Shown here in pieces: positions 32,314 to 40,663 of a stretch of 46,730 bases of DNA. This DNA is from Syntrophaceae bacterium UBA2188. Lineage in GTDB: Bacteria; Desulfobacterota; BSN033; UBA1163. The stretch covers positions 1 through 46,730 of the forward strand of contig DCVM01000113.1 in NCBI GenBank assembly GCA_002327985.1, given 5' to 3'. The translations under genes were made by a program, and so were the position numbers. The notes beneath the pieces were generated by a model. The model saw only the letters and a list, made by a program, of their open reading frames with translations, made no database searches and had not been told where the DNA came from. How positions within the stretch are numbered: position 1 is the first letter of the stretch; every line of letters begins with the position of its first letter.

Positions 32314-32949
32314 TCATATGTTTTGATAGGTAGTAACAAATTTACGGTAGTAGTTAAGGGGAATCCCTTCTTTTCTCTCTATAAGACCTCTAATATAGGT
32401 AGGACCATGATTGTAGGCTACCAAAGCGACTCTAATGTCATTGAAATCTCTAATGAGTTGATTAAGGTAATAAGTTCCCATCCTTATATTGAGATAGGGA
32501 TTAAACAGGGTTCGGTCTCCGCTCCATTCAATGCCCAACTCTTGAGCCAAAGATTCTGCCACATAGGGCATGATCTGCATTAAACCCTTTGCCCCCTGTT
32601 CAGAAACAGACCAATTCTGAAATGAACTCTCTATGGCAATGATAGCCAGTATAAATTTAGGATCATAGTTGTGGCGAATGGCCTCCTCATAGATGACCTC
32701 GGCAAGTTCCTCCTTGGTCACGGTGGCCAAACCAGTTGGGTGCCTCTCCAATACCTCTAGAATCTCCTTAATAGTCCGTTCCCTTTGATAGAAACCAGGA
32801 ATGAAATCGAGGAGATGAAAGGCAAGAATGAGCATGATGAAAAAAAAGGTGACCTTGCGGAGGATTCGGAAGAGGGGAAACCTATTCTTTTTGTGATTCC
32901 CTGTATGGGGAGGATGCCCCGTTCGTATCAGTGGTTCATTAACATCCAT
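32314..32949 (-). CDS. Membrane-anchored lytic transglycosylase (SLT domain)
   Basis: The 211-aa protein has one N-terminal membrane helix (TFFFIMLILAFHLLDFI) and an SLT/lysozyme-like domain with the catalytic Glu in AIIAIESSFQ, then GAKGLMQIMP and ALVAYNHGP. These enzymes cut peptidoglycan between MurNAc and GlcNAc, releasing anhydro-muropeptides. ATG 32949 is chosen over the in-frame ATG 32973 because AGGAGG stands 7 bp before it and lies inside the longer frame. Its own promoter is just upstream. Confidence 0.91.
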   Translation of the reverse strand: MDVNEPLIRTGHPPHTGNHKKNRFPLFRILRKVTFFFIMLILAFHLLDFIPGFYQRERTIKEILEVLERHPTGLATVTKEELAEVIYEEAIRHNYDPKFILAIIAIESSFQNWSVSEQGAKGLMQIMPYVAESLAQELGIEWSGDRTLFNPYLNIRMGTYYLNQLIRDFNDIRVALVAYNHGPTYIRGLIERKEGIPLNYYRKFVTTYQNI

Positions 32950-32979
32950 ATTCCAGCCTCCTTGTAATATCATTTCACA

Positions 32980-33009
32980 ATGTTAACATACTAAAACCCG
33001 CTTTGTCAA
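32980..33009 (-). promoter_or_regulatory. Candidate sigma-70 promoter for the lytic transglycosylase
   Basis: On the minus strand TTGACA (33009-33004), an 18-bp spacer, then TAACAT (32985-32980, 4 of 6). The rest of the 295-bp gap up to 33243 shows no gene. Confidence 0.5.
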
Positions 33010-33243
33010 GTTTTAAATCTTTTTAGATCAGTCTAAACCACAAGTTATAGTGGGGAAGAAAAACCGTTGGGATACCTATTGTAGGTTTGACTATATAAAA
33101 AGGAATAAACCCTTCCCGCAATCCAGTACGGTGAAAATCATTACCCCCCTTGTTACCCTCCATTGGCAAGAGACCGTGTCATAATGGTGCCGAGGGACGG
33201 AGAGGCAGAGAAAGCAGGAGAGGAATAAGTGTAGAGGTTTCAT

Positions 33244-33504
33244 CTACTTCACCCGTTTCAAACGAGGATGGCCCCTGGATGGTCTTCCCTCCTTCTCTTT
33301 CTTCCGCTTCAGCACATTTTCATTAAAAAGGGTATTCTTCAAGCTGACGGCATTGATAATGCAATAAATGATCACCGCTTTTTCCCAGTCCTTTGTTCCA
33401 TCAAAATGCTCAATCTTTAAACGATATTTCTCCCTCAGATGAGCCAGGGAGGCTTCATCAAAGGAAAGGATCTGTTCAGCCAATCTTTCAAGAGCCTTTT
33501 CCAT
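33244..33504 (-). CDS. Small hypothetical protein with basic C-terminus
   Basis: I do not recognise this 86-aa protein. The N-terminal 60 residues are amphipathic and charged (MEKALERLAEQILSFDE). Then comes a short hydrophobic stretch (VIIYCIINAVSL) and a very basic tail (KRKKEKEGRPSRGHPRLKR). ATG at 33504 has GGGGAG 6 bp upstream, which supports real translation. It follows the zinc-ribbon gene in the same direction with a palindromic repeat between them. Confidence 0.65.
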   Translation of the reverse strand: MEKALERLAEQILSFDEASLAHLREKYRLKIEHFDGTKDWEKAVIIYCIINAVSLKNTLFNENVLKRKKEKEGRPSRGHPRLKRVK

Positions 33505-33529
33505 CTATACTCCCCGCTATGCGCAAATC

Positions 33530-33562
33530 GCCTGCCTGCGGTAGGCAGGCTAAGCGCTTAGC
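33530..33562. repeat. Two adjoining palindromes at the zinc-ribbon gene end
   Basis: GCCTGCC (33530-33536) pairs with GGCAGGC (33544-33550) around a 7-nt loop. Overlapping it is a perfect 14-bp palindrome GCTAAGCGCTTAGC (33549-33562), which contains the stop codon of the zinc-ribbon gene. Typical of small dispersed palindromic repeats. Confidence 0.65.
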
Positions 33563-33827
33563 CTTTCGTTTGACATTTTTCACAGAGATGATTGAGGAGG
33601 GGAAAGCGGCCTCCTCTTGTTCTATATTGACCACAAATCCCGCAACGAAACAGATAATCCAGACAAGCCGGGCAATAATAGTAACCCATATGATTGGGAT
33701 GGGATTTTGCACAGGCCTGTTCTTTCCCAATGGGGTTGATACAGAGATACTTCCTGCATCGATAGCAGAACTCAAAGGAGTATTGGTCCAGAAGGGCGCC
33801 ACAGACCTCACAGCAGCGAATCTCCAT
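33558..33827 (-). CDS. Small multi-zinc-ribbon protein
   Basis: The 89-aa protein has four or five cysteine pairs: CCEVC near the start, CYRCRKYLC, CPAC, CGIC and a final CEKC, with His in KSHPNHMGYYYC. This points to two or three zinc-binding knuckles for protein or nucleic-acid contact. No family name recognised. The ATG 33827 is favoured over TTG 33836, but neither has a good ribosome site. The neighbours are the 86-aa hypothetical gene and, 150 bp upstream, the ACT-domain gene. Confidence 0.72.
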   Translation of the reverse strand: MEIRCCEVCGALLDQYSFEFCYRCRKYLCINPIGKEQACAKSHPNHMGYYYCPACLDYLFRCGICGQYRTRGGRFPLLNHLCEKCQTKG

Positions 33828-33976
33828 TTTCAACAAAAAGGGTAAGGGCTAAGGTAATGAGGCCAGTTTCGTCGATAGGTTATGTCTTTGGTCATACTTC
33901 TTTAACCCTAACCCTTCCATCCTAAACTAAACTGGCTTCTTTACCTTTTCTCCTATACATTACACTAACATCCTCA

Positions 33977-34483
33977 TCAGGGTGCAAACTTGGTGACCTG
34001 ATGGGGAGCCTCGAAGGTTTCGTGAAGAACCCTCACCGCATCCTCTGCCTGGTCGGCTTGAATCACGCAGGAACAACTGGAAATGGAGGTACTGATGGCC
34101 AAGACATTGATCCCCACCGCCCCCAGGGTATTGAACATTAATCCAGAGATCATGGGCCTTTCTCTGAAGTGAGGACCAAAGACGCTGATGGTTGCAACAT
34201 TGGGATGATAAGAGATCCCCCTCGCCTCAATCAAGGATTTGACACCCTCTAACACTCCCAAGGCTGCTTCTAAATATTTCTGATCGATACAAAAGGTCAT
34301 ATTTCCATTTCCTTCGATATCAATATCGTGAACAACAAATTCGATATTGATATTCTCCCTTCCCATGGCATGGAGAATCATCCCCGGTATATCCGGTCGA
34401 TCCGGAAATGAAAGGATGCTTACGATCGCCAAGCCGCCATGCGCCATGATTCCACCCACTTTGACCTTTCCTTCGTCTCCCAT
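33977..34483 (-). CDS. Double-ACT-domain protein (aspartokinase-regulatory-like)
   Basis: The 168-aa protein holds two ACT domains (about 18-90: LAIVSILSFPDRPDIPGMIL, then about 97-165: ATISVFGPHFRERPMISG), arranged as in the C-terminal regulatory half of aspartokinase but with no kinase domain. ACT domains bind amino acids. Genes like this often stand beside a PaaK-like ligase, and here the PaaK-like gene is 118 bp upstream in the same direction. That suggests an amino-acid sensor for an aromatic amino-acid or 2-oxoacid pathway (inference). ATG 34483; ATG 34447 is a shorter option. Confidence 0.85.
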   Translation of the reverse strand: MGDEGKVKVGGIMAHGGLAIVSILSFPDRPDIPGMILHAMGRENINIEFVVHDIDIEGNGNMTFCIDQKYLEAALGVLEGVKSLIEARGISYHPNVATISVFGPHFRERPMISGLMFNTLGAVGINVLAISTSISSCSCVIQADQAEDAVRVLHETFEAPHQVTKFAP

Positions 34484-34490
34484 CCTGTTT

Positions 34491-34601
34491 ACCCCGTTAG
34501 AAAGCCTCCCTGTTTGCAGCGAAGATGAAGATAATATTTTTTAAAGGGCTTGATGCCCTGCATAGCCCCCTGTTAAAAGGGTGAAGTGCTTCTAACGGGG
34601 T
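34491..34601. mobile_element. 111-bp MITE-like element with 12-bp terminal inverted repeats
   Basis: ACCCCGTTAGAA (34491-34502) and its exact complement TTCTAACGGGGT (34590-34601) bound the gap between the PaaK-like and ACT genes. The inside is AT-rich with a small hairpin (GGGCTTGATGCCC, 34554-34566) and no gene. It may be a non-autonomous mobile or dispersed repeat, or a folded leader of the ACT gene. Confidence 0.5.
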
Positions 34602-35879
34602 CTACTCCCATATCCTCCTATCATCAATCTTTTTGGCTCGGTCCGGAATGCCCCCCCGCTGGACAAACTCCATCTGAGCCCTTACCTTAAGAACTTCTTC
34701 TATTTCTCTCTCGATCTTCCTTTTTAGGACGGTTTGATCCGCGATGGCTTCTTTCAATTCAACATACATCGTCATCTGATCACGATACTCTCTTCGGGTG
34801 ACAACGATCTGATAATTTGCCACCTCTGGAAATTTAGCCATCACATCGTCTACTTGCCAGGGATGGATGAAGATCCCCCAAACCTTTGTCACCTGATCCG
34901 TCCGGCCCAGAATCCTTCCGAGACGGATTGACGTCCGGCCACACGGGCAGGGCTCTTCGATCAGATAGGAAAGGTCTCCTGTGGCAAAGCGAACCATCGG
35001 AAACACTTTGTTGAAGTTGGTGGCAACGATCTCTCCTGTAGCACCAGTCTCTAATTGCTTTCCTGTCTCTGTGTCAACGATCTCAACCATCACGTCTTCG
35101 GGGATGTGCATCCCCTTCTTCTCCGGGCACTCGTATCCGAGACACCCTACATCCACGGTGCCATAAGCCTGTCGGATCGGTATATCCAGTTTAGCTTCCA
35201 GCTTTTGTCGAAGCGATTCAGGAAACATCTCGGCGCCGACAAAGGCAGCCTTAAGATGGAGATCTCCTTTTGGATCAAGGTGCATGCCCTCTGCCGCTTC
35301 TATCATGGACATGAGGAAACTGGGAGTTCCCAAGTATCCCGTCACTTTAAGTTGTCGCATCAAGTTGATCTGCATAGAAATGTTTCCCGGACCGACAGGG
35401 ATGACGGTGGCTCCCAGGATCCGGAGCGAATCATCGAGCATGAGGGCCAGAGGTGTCAGATGATAGTTAAAGGTATTCAGAACAATATCTCCTTTTCGAA
35501 TCCCGCAAGCGTAAAGGGCTTGAGCCCAACGTGTATCTCTATAAGGCCATTCTCCGGGTTCAAACACTGGTCCGGGTGAGATATAAATTCTTCTCATCCC
35601 CTGTTTCGGTACCACCTCAAATCCTCCAAAAGGAAGAACCTGCTTCTGAGCGGCAACCAAATCTGTTTTTTTAATGATGGGCAAGTTCTCCAGGTCTTTG
35701 AGATCCTTTATTTTCTGGGGCTTAATCCCCATGGCGTCAAATCTTGATCGAATGGCCTTTGAATGACGATATCCATAACGAAGAATCTCGGAAAGCCTTT
35801 CCTTCAAATAAGCCTCCCTTCTTCTTCTCGACATCGTTTCCTTTTCCTTCTGAAAGTATCCATGCCCACGATCGATCAT
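34602..35879 (-). CDS. PaaK-like (phenylacetate-CoA ligase family) AMP-binding protein
   Basis: The 425-aa protein has PaaK length and layout: REAYLKERLSEILRYGYRHS at the N-terminus, LPIIKKTDL, the GTPSFL segment, AYGTVDVGCLGYEC in place of the usual YGLTE adenylation motif, and CPCGRTSIRLGRILGRTDQ before the C-terminal domain. The nucleotide phosphate loop, normally SSGTTG, reads ISPGPVFEPGEW here, so adenylation may be changed. Cys residues in GYECPE and CPCG could bind a metal. The downstream ACT gene suggests a function in aromatic or branched 2-oxoacid metabolism (inference). ATG 35879; MSRRRREAYL is an alternative start. Confidence 0.85.
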   Translation of the reverse strand: MIDRGHGYFQKEKETMSRRRREAYLKERLSEILRYGYRHSKAIRSRFDAMGIKPQKIKDLKDLENLPIIKKTDLVAAQKQVLPFGGFEVVPKQGMRRIYISPGPVFEPGEWPYRDTRWAQALYACGIRKGDIVLNTFNYHLTPLALMLDDSLRILGATVIPVGPGNISMQINLMRQLKVTGYLGTPSFLMSMIEAAEGMHLDPKGDLHLKAAFVGAEMFPESLRQKLEAKLDIPIRQAYGTVDVGCLGYECPEKKGMHIPEDVMVEIVDTETGKQLETGATGEIVATNFNKVFPMVRFATGDLSYLIEEPCPCGRTSIRLGRILGRTDQVTKVWGIFIHPWQVDDVMAKFPEVANYQIVVTRREYRDQMTMYVELKEAIADQTVLKRKIEREIEEVLKVRAQMEFVQRGGIPDRAKKIDDRRIWE

Positions 35880-35891
35880 AGTAATCTCCTA

Positions 35892-36036
35892 AATGAATTG
35901 GAGTGATGGAATGTTGGGTTTCATAACCCTCATTGCAAAATTAGCAGTGCAAAGTTAGCAATGATCAGTTCTTCCTTTTAATTGTTAACTTTGTATTGTT
36001 AACTTTTCATTATGCAATGATCTTTTTGAAAACCCA
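35892..36036. repeat. AT-rich intergenic repeat tract
   Basis: Between priA and the PaaK-like gene, units like AAAGTTAGCAAT and its complement ATTGTTAACTTT occur on both sides (about 35935-35964 and 35979-36008), bounded by CATTGC and GCAATG. A TGGAATGTTGG unit near 35905 recalls the GGAATA family. No gene is seen here. Confidence 0.45.
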
Positions 36037-38460
36037 TTATAGGATAAACACGGGGTCCACATCAATATCCAGATTGACTCCTTTCCCTTTCAACGGAACC
36101 TCCATGCTCGACGCCAAGGCCTTGGCAAATTGATGAAGCCATGGAGCGCTCTTTCCTTTTGCCAGCATCTGCCACCGAAATTTTCCTCTCATCTTGGAAA
36201 AGGGCGCTGGGCTTGGGCCTAAGATGGCTATTCCTTTTCCATATCCCTTTTTCAACAGGGATTGTCCGATCTTCCCTATCTCTTCTGCCATCGCCTTGGT
36301 CTTTTTTTCACTGTTTCCCACCAACCTAAAATTGATGAGTCGCGAGAAGGGAGGATACTCCAAAGCTTTCCTGAATTGAATCTCTTCCTGATAGAATCCA
36401 AGGTAGTCGTGATCTTTAGCTCTGAGAATGCTGTAATGGTCGGGGTTAAAGGTCTGAATGACCACCTCCCCAAAAACTTCTCCTCTTCCTGCTCTTCCCG
36501 CTACCTGTGTGAGAAGTTGAAAGGTTCGCTCACTGGAGCGAAAGTCTGGAAAGTGAAGGGAGAGATCCGCAGAGACCACCCCTACAAACGTCACATTAGG
36601 AAAGTCGTGGCCTTTGACGATCATCTGAGTCCCAATCAGAATGTCAATATTTCCGGATTCGAGTCTTTTCAGAATCTGCAGATGGGCACTTCGTCGCAAC
36701 GTGGTGTCGCGATCCATCCTGCCTACCCGAATCTCCGGGAATAAGGATTGAATCTCCTGCTCCAGACGTTCTGTTCCGATCCCCATTCCTTGAAGTCGAT
36801 GGCATTGGCATTTCGGACAGTCTCCAGGCGCTTGGATTCGATAATCACAATAATGGCATTGGAGAGAGCGGTCTCGTAAGTGATAGGTGAGTGTGACACT
36901 GCAGTTCGGGCACTTGAAGGTGTGGCCGCAATCCGGACAGAGGATAAAATTGGCAAACCCTCTACGGTTGAGGAAGAGGAGGCTCTGCTTTTTTTCACTA
37001 ATGTTTTTCTGAAGTGCTATCCTTATTTTTTCTGAGAGAAGGCCCCCTTCCTTCTTCACATCGATGACCTCCACCCGCGGAAGGGGTTTCCCTTCGATTC
37101 GCTCCGGAAGCTTGAGGAGACGAAACTTACCTTTCTCAGCGTTATAAAATGATTCCAGAGAGGGCGTGGCAGATCCTAAAAGAAGGGTTGCTTCTGCCTG
37201 TTTTGCACGGACCACAGCAACATCCCGGGCATGATATTTTAACTTCTCCTCCTGCTTATAAGAGGGATCGTGTTCTTCATCCACAATAATGATCCCCACA
37301 TTTTTAAAAGGAGCAAAAATGGCAGAGCGGGCCCCCATGGCAATCTTCACCTCTCCCTTCCAGATTTTCCTCCATTGATCATAACGCTCTCCTCTTCCCA
37401 ATCCGCTGTGAAGCAGTGCGAGGTTCTCTCCAAACCGATCCTTAAATCGTGAGAGGAGTTGCGGGGTCAAAGATATCTCAGGGACCAGGATAATGGACTC
37501 CCGGCCTTGGGTCAACACCTCTTCGATGGCTCGGAGGTAAATCTCCGTCTTCCCACTGGCTGTGACACCGTAAATCAAAAATGGAGAAAAGTGTCTCGAA
37601 TGGATCCCTTTCAGGATCTCCCTGAGCACCCCTTCCTGATCAGAAGTGGGTTCTGGCTTTGGATAAGGTTTGAATTCCGATCGACCCGAGAGATCACGGC
37701 ACACCTCTCTCTTGAAGAGCGAAAGGAGTCCTCTTTCTTGAAGGAACTCAATAGGCCTTGAGGGAGATTTAAATCTTTTCCTCAGTTCAGAATAAGGAAT
37801 CTCTCCCTTCTCTTTGACATACTCGAGAATCTCTGCCTGCTTTTTCGAAATAGGTTGACGAGGCTCACCCCCCTGACATTGGATCATTTTCTCAAATTTC
37901 GGTTTGACCTCTTTTCCTTCTATTCCCGCCTCAATATGGAGAAGCCCTTTTCTCTTCCAGGAAAAAAGAAGAGGCCTGGACACTTCGCCGGGAAAGCGTT
38001 TTAACATTTTTTTCAAGGAGACCTTCCCACATCTTCCAATTTCCTTAAAGACTTTTTCTTGAATCGATCCTAACCCTCCCTGAGTCAGAGACACCATCCC
38101 TTCTGGGGTGAGGTTCAGGATGAGCTCGCTCTTAAGTTGAAGCCCTGGCGGAAGGCCGGTCTTGATCACCTCTCCCAGCGGATAAAGGTAGTATTCGGAG
38201 ATCCAGCGATATAAATGAAGCAACGGGGAGTCAATCAGGGGAGCTTCGTCAAGGAGATTCTCCACCTCCAGCAATTTCTCTTCTACCCCTTTTGGCGGTT
38301 GATCCAGAAGATCGATTGAAAAACCAGTGACCTTTCTCCCTTTGAAGGGGACGAGAACCCGCATCCCAACTTGAAGAGAATCTCTCATCTTTTCTGGAAT
38401 GCGATAGTGGAAGGTCTTAAAGACAGGAAGGCCGACGGCCACCTCAACAATTTCTTTCAT
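36037..38460 (-). CDS. priA: Primosomal protein N' (replication restart helicase PriA)
   Basis: The 807-aa protein has PriA order: DNA-binding N-terminal domain (VAVGLPVFKTFHYRIP), helicase Walker A GVTASGKTEIYLRA, the DEEH box (IIIVDEEHDPSYKQ) and the zinc-binding insert with CPDC, CPNC, CHYC and CPKC. Helicase motifs GTQMIVKGHDFPNV and QVAGRAGRG follow. PriA loads DnaB at stalled forks. ATG 38460 is chosen over TTG 38469. It is divergent from the Phd-PIN genes across 136 bp. Confidence 0.95.
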   Translation of the reverse strand: MKEIVEVAVGLPVFKTFHYRIPEKMRDSLQVGMRVLVPFKGRKVTGFSIDLLDQPPKGVEEKLLEVENLLDEAPLIDSPLLHLYRWISEYYLYPLGEVIKTGLPPGLQLKSELILNLTPEGMVSLTQGGLGSIQEKVFKEIGRCGKVSLKKMLKRFPGEVSRPLLFSWKRKGLLHIEAGIEGKEVKPKFEKMIQCQGGEPRQPISKKQAEILEYVKEKGEIPYSELRKRFKSPSRPIEFLQERGLLSLFKREVCRDLSGRSEFKPYPKPEPTSDQEGVLREILKGIHSRHFSPFLIYGVTASGKTEIYLRAIEEVLTQGRESIILVPEISLTPQLLSRFKDRFGENLALLHSGLGRGERYDQWRKIWKGEVKIAMGARSAIFAPFKNVGIIIVDEEHDPSYKQEEKLKYHARDVAVVRAKQAEATLLLGSATPSLESFYNAEKGKFRLLKLPERIEGKPLPRVEVIDVKKEGGLLSEKIRIALQKNISEKKQSLLFLNRRGFANFILCPDCGHTFKCPNCSVTLTYHLRDRSLQCHYCDYRIQAPGDCPKCQCHRLQGMGIGTERLEQEIQSLFPEIRVGRMDRDTTLRRSAHLQILKRLESGNIDILIGTQMIVKGHDFPNVTFVGVVSADLSLHFPDFRSSERTFQLLTQVAGRAGRGEVFGEVVIQTFNPDHYSILRAKDHDYLGFYQEEIQFRKALEYPPFSRLINFRLVGNSEKKTKAMAEEIGKIGQSLLKKGYGKGIAILGPSPAPFSKMRGKFRWQMLAKGKSAPWLHQFAKALASSMEVPLKGKGVNLDIDVDPVFIL

Positions 38461-38534
38461 CGCCCCCAAATTATCCCCTTTTAGCTAAGTTTGTCAAATC
38501 CCCTCTTCCACCGCTTCATCCAATCATTTATACC

Positions 38535-38587
38535 TTGACTGTTCAAACAAAATATTGTACATTGATGTACATCGATGAACATGGAGG
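38535..38587 (+). promoter_or_regulatory. Promoter with overlapping palindromic operator of the Phd-PIN pair
   Basis: TTGACT (38535-38540) and TACATT (38558-38563), spacer 17 bp, form the promoter. TGTACAT-TG-ATGTACA (38556-38571) is a perfect palindrome covering the -10. ATGTACATCGATGAACAT (38565-38582) is a second one with a single mismatch. Their centres are 10 bp apart, one DNA turn, so two antitoxin dimers could bind side by side. GGAGG at 38583-38587 follows. Confidence 0.68.
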
Positions 38588-38596
38588 TTAATAAAA

Positions 38597-38830
38597 ATGA
38601 AAGTAGTTACATTCACTGAATTCCGCCAAAATGCCGCAACCTATTTTGATGTCGTTGAGAAAGGTGAAACGGTGAGGGTGCTTCGCCATGGAAAGCCTAT
38701 TGCAGAAGTCGTTCCTGCTTCCGTGGAAGAGGGAATGGCCTCATGGAAGCAACCAGGCTTGAAATTATCAGTGAGAGGGGCTTCATTAAGCAGAGAAATA
38801 CTTAAGGAGAGGAAACAATCTAAGAGATGA
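38597..38830 (+). CDS. Phd/YefM-family antitoxin
   Basis: The 77-aa protein has the Phd/YefM N-terminal DNA-binding fold (VVTFTEFRQNAATYFDVVEKGE, residues 3-24, then RHGKPIAEVVP). A basic C-terminal tail (SREILKERKQSKR) would cover the toxin. It should bind its own promoter palindromes upstream. GGAGG is 9 bp before the ATG. The stop overlaps the toxin start by 4 nt (ATGA), usual for such pairs. Pairing of a Phd-type antitoxin with a PIN toxin is common. Confidence 0.9.
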   Translation: MKVVTFTEFRQNAATYFDVVEKGETVRVLRHGKPIAEVVPASVEEGMASWKQPGLKLSVRGASLSREILKERKQSKR

Positions 38831-39240
38831 AAGTCTTTTTTGACTCCTCGGCATTTGCAAAGCGATATATTGTGGAGCCTGGAAGCGACAAAGTAGAAAA
38901 GATTTGCTCACAATCGGCCATGTTAGGAGTGAGCTCAATCTGTCTACCAGAGATTATCTCTGCGTTGTGTCGACTTAGAAGACAATCTGTTATCACAGAA
39001 GATCAATATGAGATTGCGAAACAGGCATTATTGAGGGACCTCCAAGATGCTCTAATCTGCAATATTACTCCTTCGGTAATCAAACAATCCATCCAAATTC
39101 TCGAATCAAGCAAGGTGCGGTCTCTTGATGCGTTACATATTGCCTGTGCCCTGGAATTTGAAGCAGAAGCTTTCGTCTCTTCTGACATCCAGCAACTTTC
39201 AGCCGCCAAAAGAGCTGGCCTGAAGGTTTTAGGAGTATGA
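38827..39240 (+). CDS. PIN-domain ribonuclease toxin (VapC-like)
   Basis: The 137-aa protein begins VFFDSSAFAKRYIVEPGS, with the first catalytic Asp. The second acidic residue is in CLPEIISALCRL, and the last cluster is in SLDALHIACALE and FVSSDIQQL. VapC-type toxins cleave RNA when freed from the antitoxin. The start and the end both overlap their neighbours by 4 nt. The gene after it is a type IIG restriction-modification protein, so toxin, antitoxin and restriction genes form one coupled unit. Confidence 0.9.
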   Translation: MKVFFDSSAFAKRYIVEPGSDKVEKICSQSAMLGVSSICLPEIISALCRLRRQSVITEDQYEIAKQALLRDLQDALICNITPSVIKQSIQILESSKVRSLDALHIACALEFEAEAFVSSDIQQLSAAKRAGLKVLGV

Positions 39241-40519
39241 CAGGAGCCCTTAAGCAAATATCTAATCTCGTTGAACGCTTCGAACGAAATATCGAAGCCT
39301 ACCATAGTACCGCCTACAATGAAACCCAACTCCGAAGAGAATTCGTCGATCCCTTTTTTGAAACCCTCGGCTGGGATGTAACCAATAAAGCTGGATATGC
39401 GGAACAGTATAAGGATGTTATTCATGAGGATGTGATTAAGATTGCTGGCGCCACTAAAGCGCCGGATTATTGCTTTCGCATTGGTGGTGCCAGGAAGTTC
39501 TTTCTCGAAACCAAGAAACCATCCATTGATATTAAGGCTCAAACCAGCCCTGCCTACCAGCTTAGGCGATATGCATGGAGCGCCAAGCTACCCATTTCTG
39601 TTCTGACTGATTTCGAAGAGTTGGCAATTTATGACTGTCGACTTCGACCAAAGCCTAACGACAAATCAAGTATCGGGCGGATCCGGTTTTATACATATGA
39701 CCGATACATCGATTCCTTTAAAGAGATCTATGATCTTCTTTCGAAGGAATCTGTCCTGACAGGTTCCTTCGATAAATTTGCAGAATCAGAAAGGCAGAAA
39801 CGGGGCACGACAGAGGTAGATGCAGAGTTCTTAAAAGAGATAGAATCCTGGCGTGAGGCTCTCGCCAAAAACATCGCATTGAAAAACCCCAGCCTCACAG
39901 TTCCAGAACTCAATTTCGCTGTCCAACTCACCATTGATCGCATCATTTTTCTTCGGATGTGTGAAGATCGGGGAATCGAAAAATATGGCCAAATCCAATC
40001 TCTCCTCAATGGCACTAACACCTACCACCGTCTCCGAGAAATCTTCTACAATGCCGATGATAAATATAACTCCGGTCTCTTTAACTTTAAAGCAGACCGG
40101 CTCACCCCTGAACTTCACTTAGAGGACAAACCGCTTAAAGACATCTTTAAGAATCTCTACTACCCGGAATCTCCTTATGAGTTCTCTGTTCTGGGTGTGG
40201 ATATCTTAGGCCACGTCTATGAACAGTTTCTGGGAAAAGTAATCAGGCTGACAGAGGGTCATAGGGCAAAGGTTGAAGAAAAACCTGAAGTGAGAAAAGC
40301 CGGGGGCGTCTATTACACCCCAACCTATATTGTTGACTATATTGTTAAGAATACGGTCGGAAAATTATGTGATGGTAAAACCCCAAGACAGATCGGGTCT
40401 CTTCGCATTCTTGATCCGGCCTGTGGTTCAGGTTCTTTTCTTCTGGGGGCTTATCAGTATTTCCTTGATTATCACCTGAATTGGTATCTCATGCACCACT
40501 CAAAAAAGGGAAATGTAGC

Positions 40520-40537
40520 GCAGGGCTTTAGCTCTGC
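40520..40537. repeat. Hairpin at the restriction-gene deletion junction
   Basis: GCAGGGCT and AGCTCTGC (40520-40537) form an 8-bp stem with one G-T pair and a 2-nt loop. It lies within 45 bp of the point where the restriction gene loses its middle, and resembles the other small dispersed palindromes. Confidence 0.55.
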
Positions 40538-40567
40538 TCTGAGAGAAATCTATCAGGGTCGAAACGC

Positions 40568-40663
40568 CAGATCGACGCCACCGACCACCAAATCGACTGC
40601 CTGGCGTATGAGTTATACGGGCTTACAGACAAGGAAATCCAAATCGTTGAGCAGGGTAAATAA
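40568..40663 (+). pseudogene. C-terminal remnant of the type IIG restriction-modification gene
   Basis: In a frame different from the N-terminal part, 31 codons read QIDATDHQIDCLAYELYGL and end EQGK followed by TAA at 40661. This is the standard last segment of type IIG enzymes and related methylases (IDATDxxID.LVYELYGLT). So roughly half the gene between motif I and this end has been deleted, and the join is out of frame. Confidence 0.8.
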
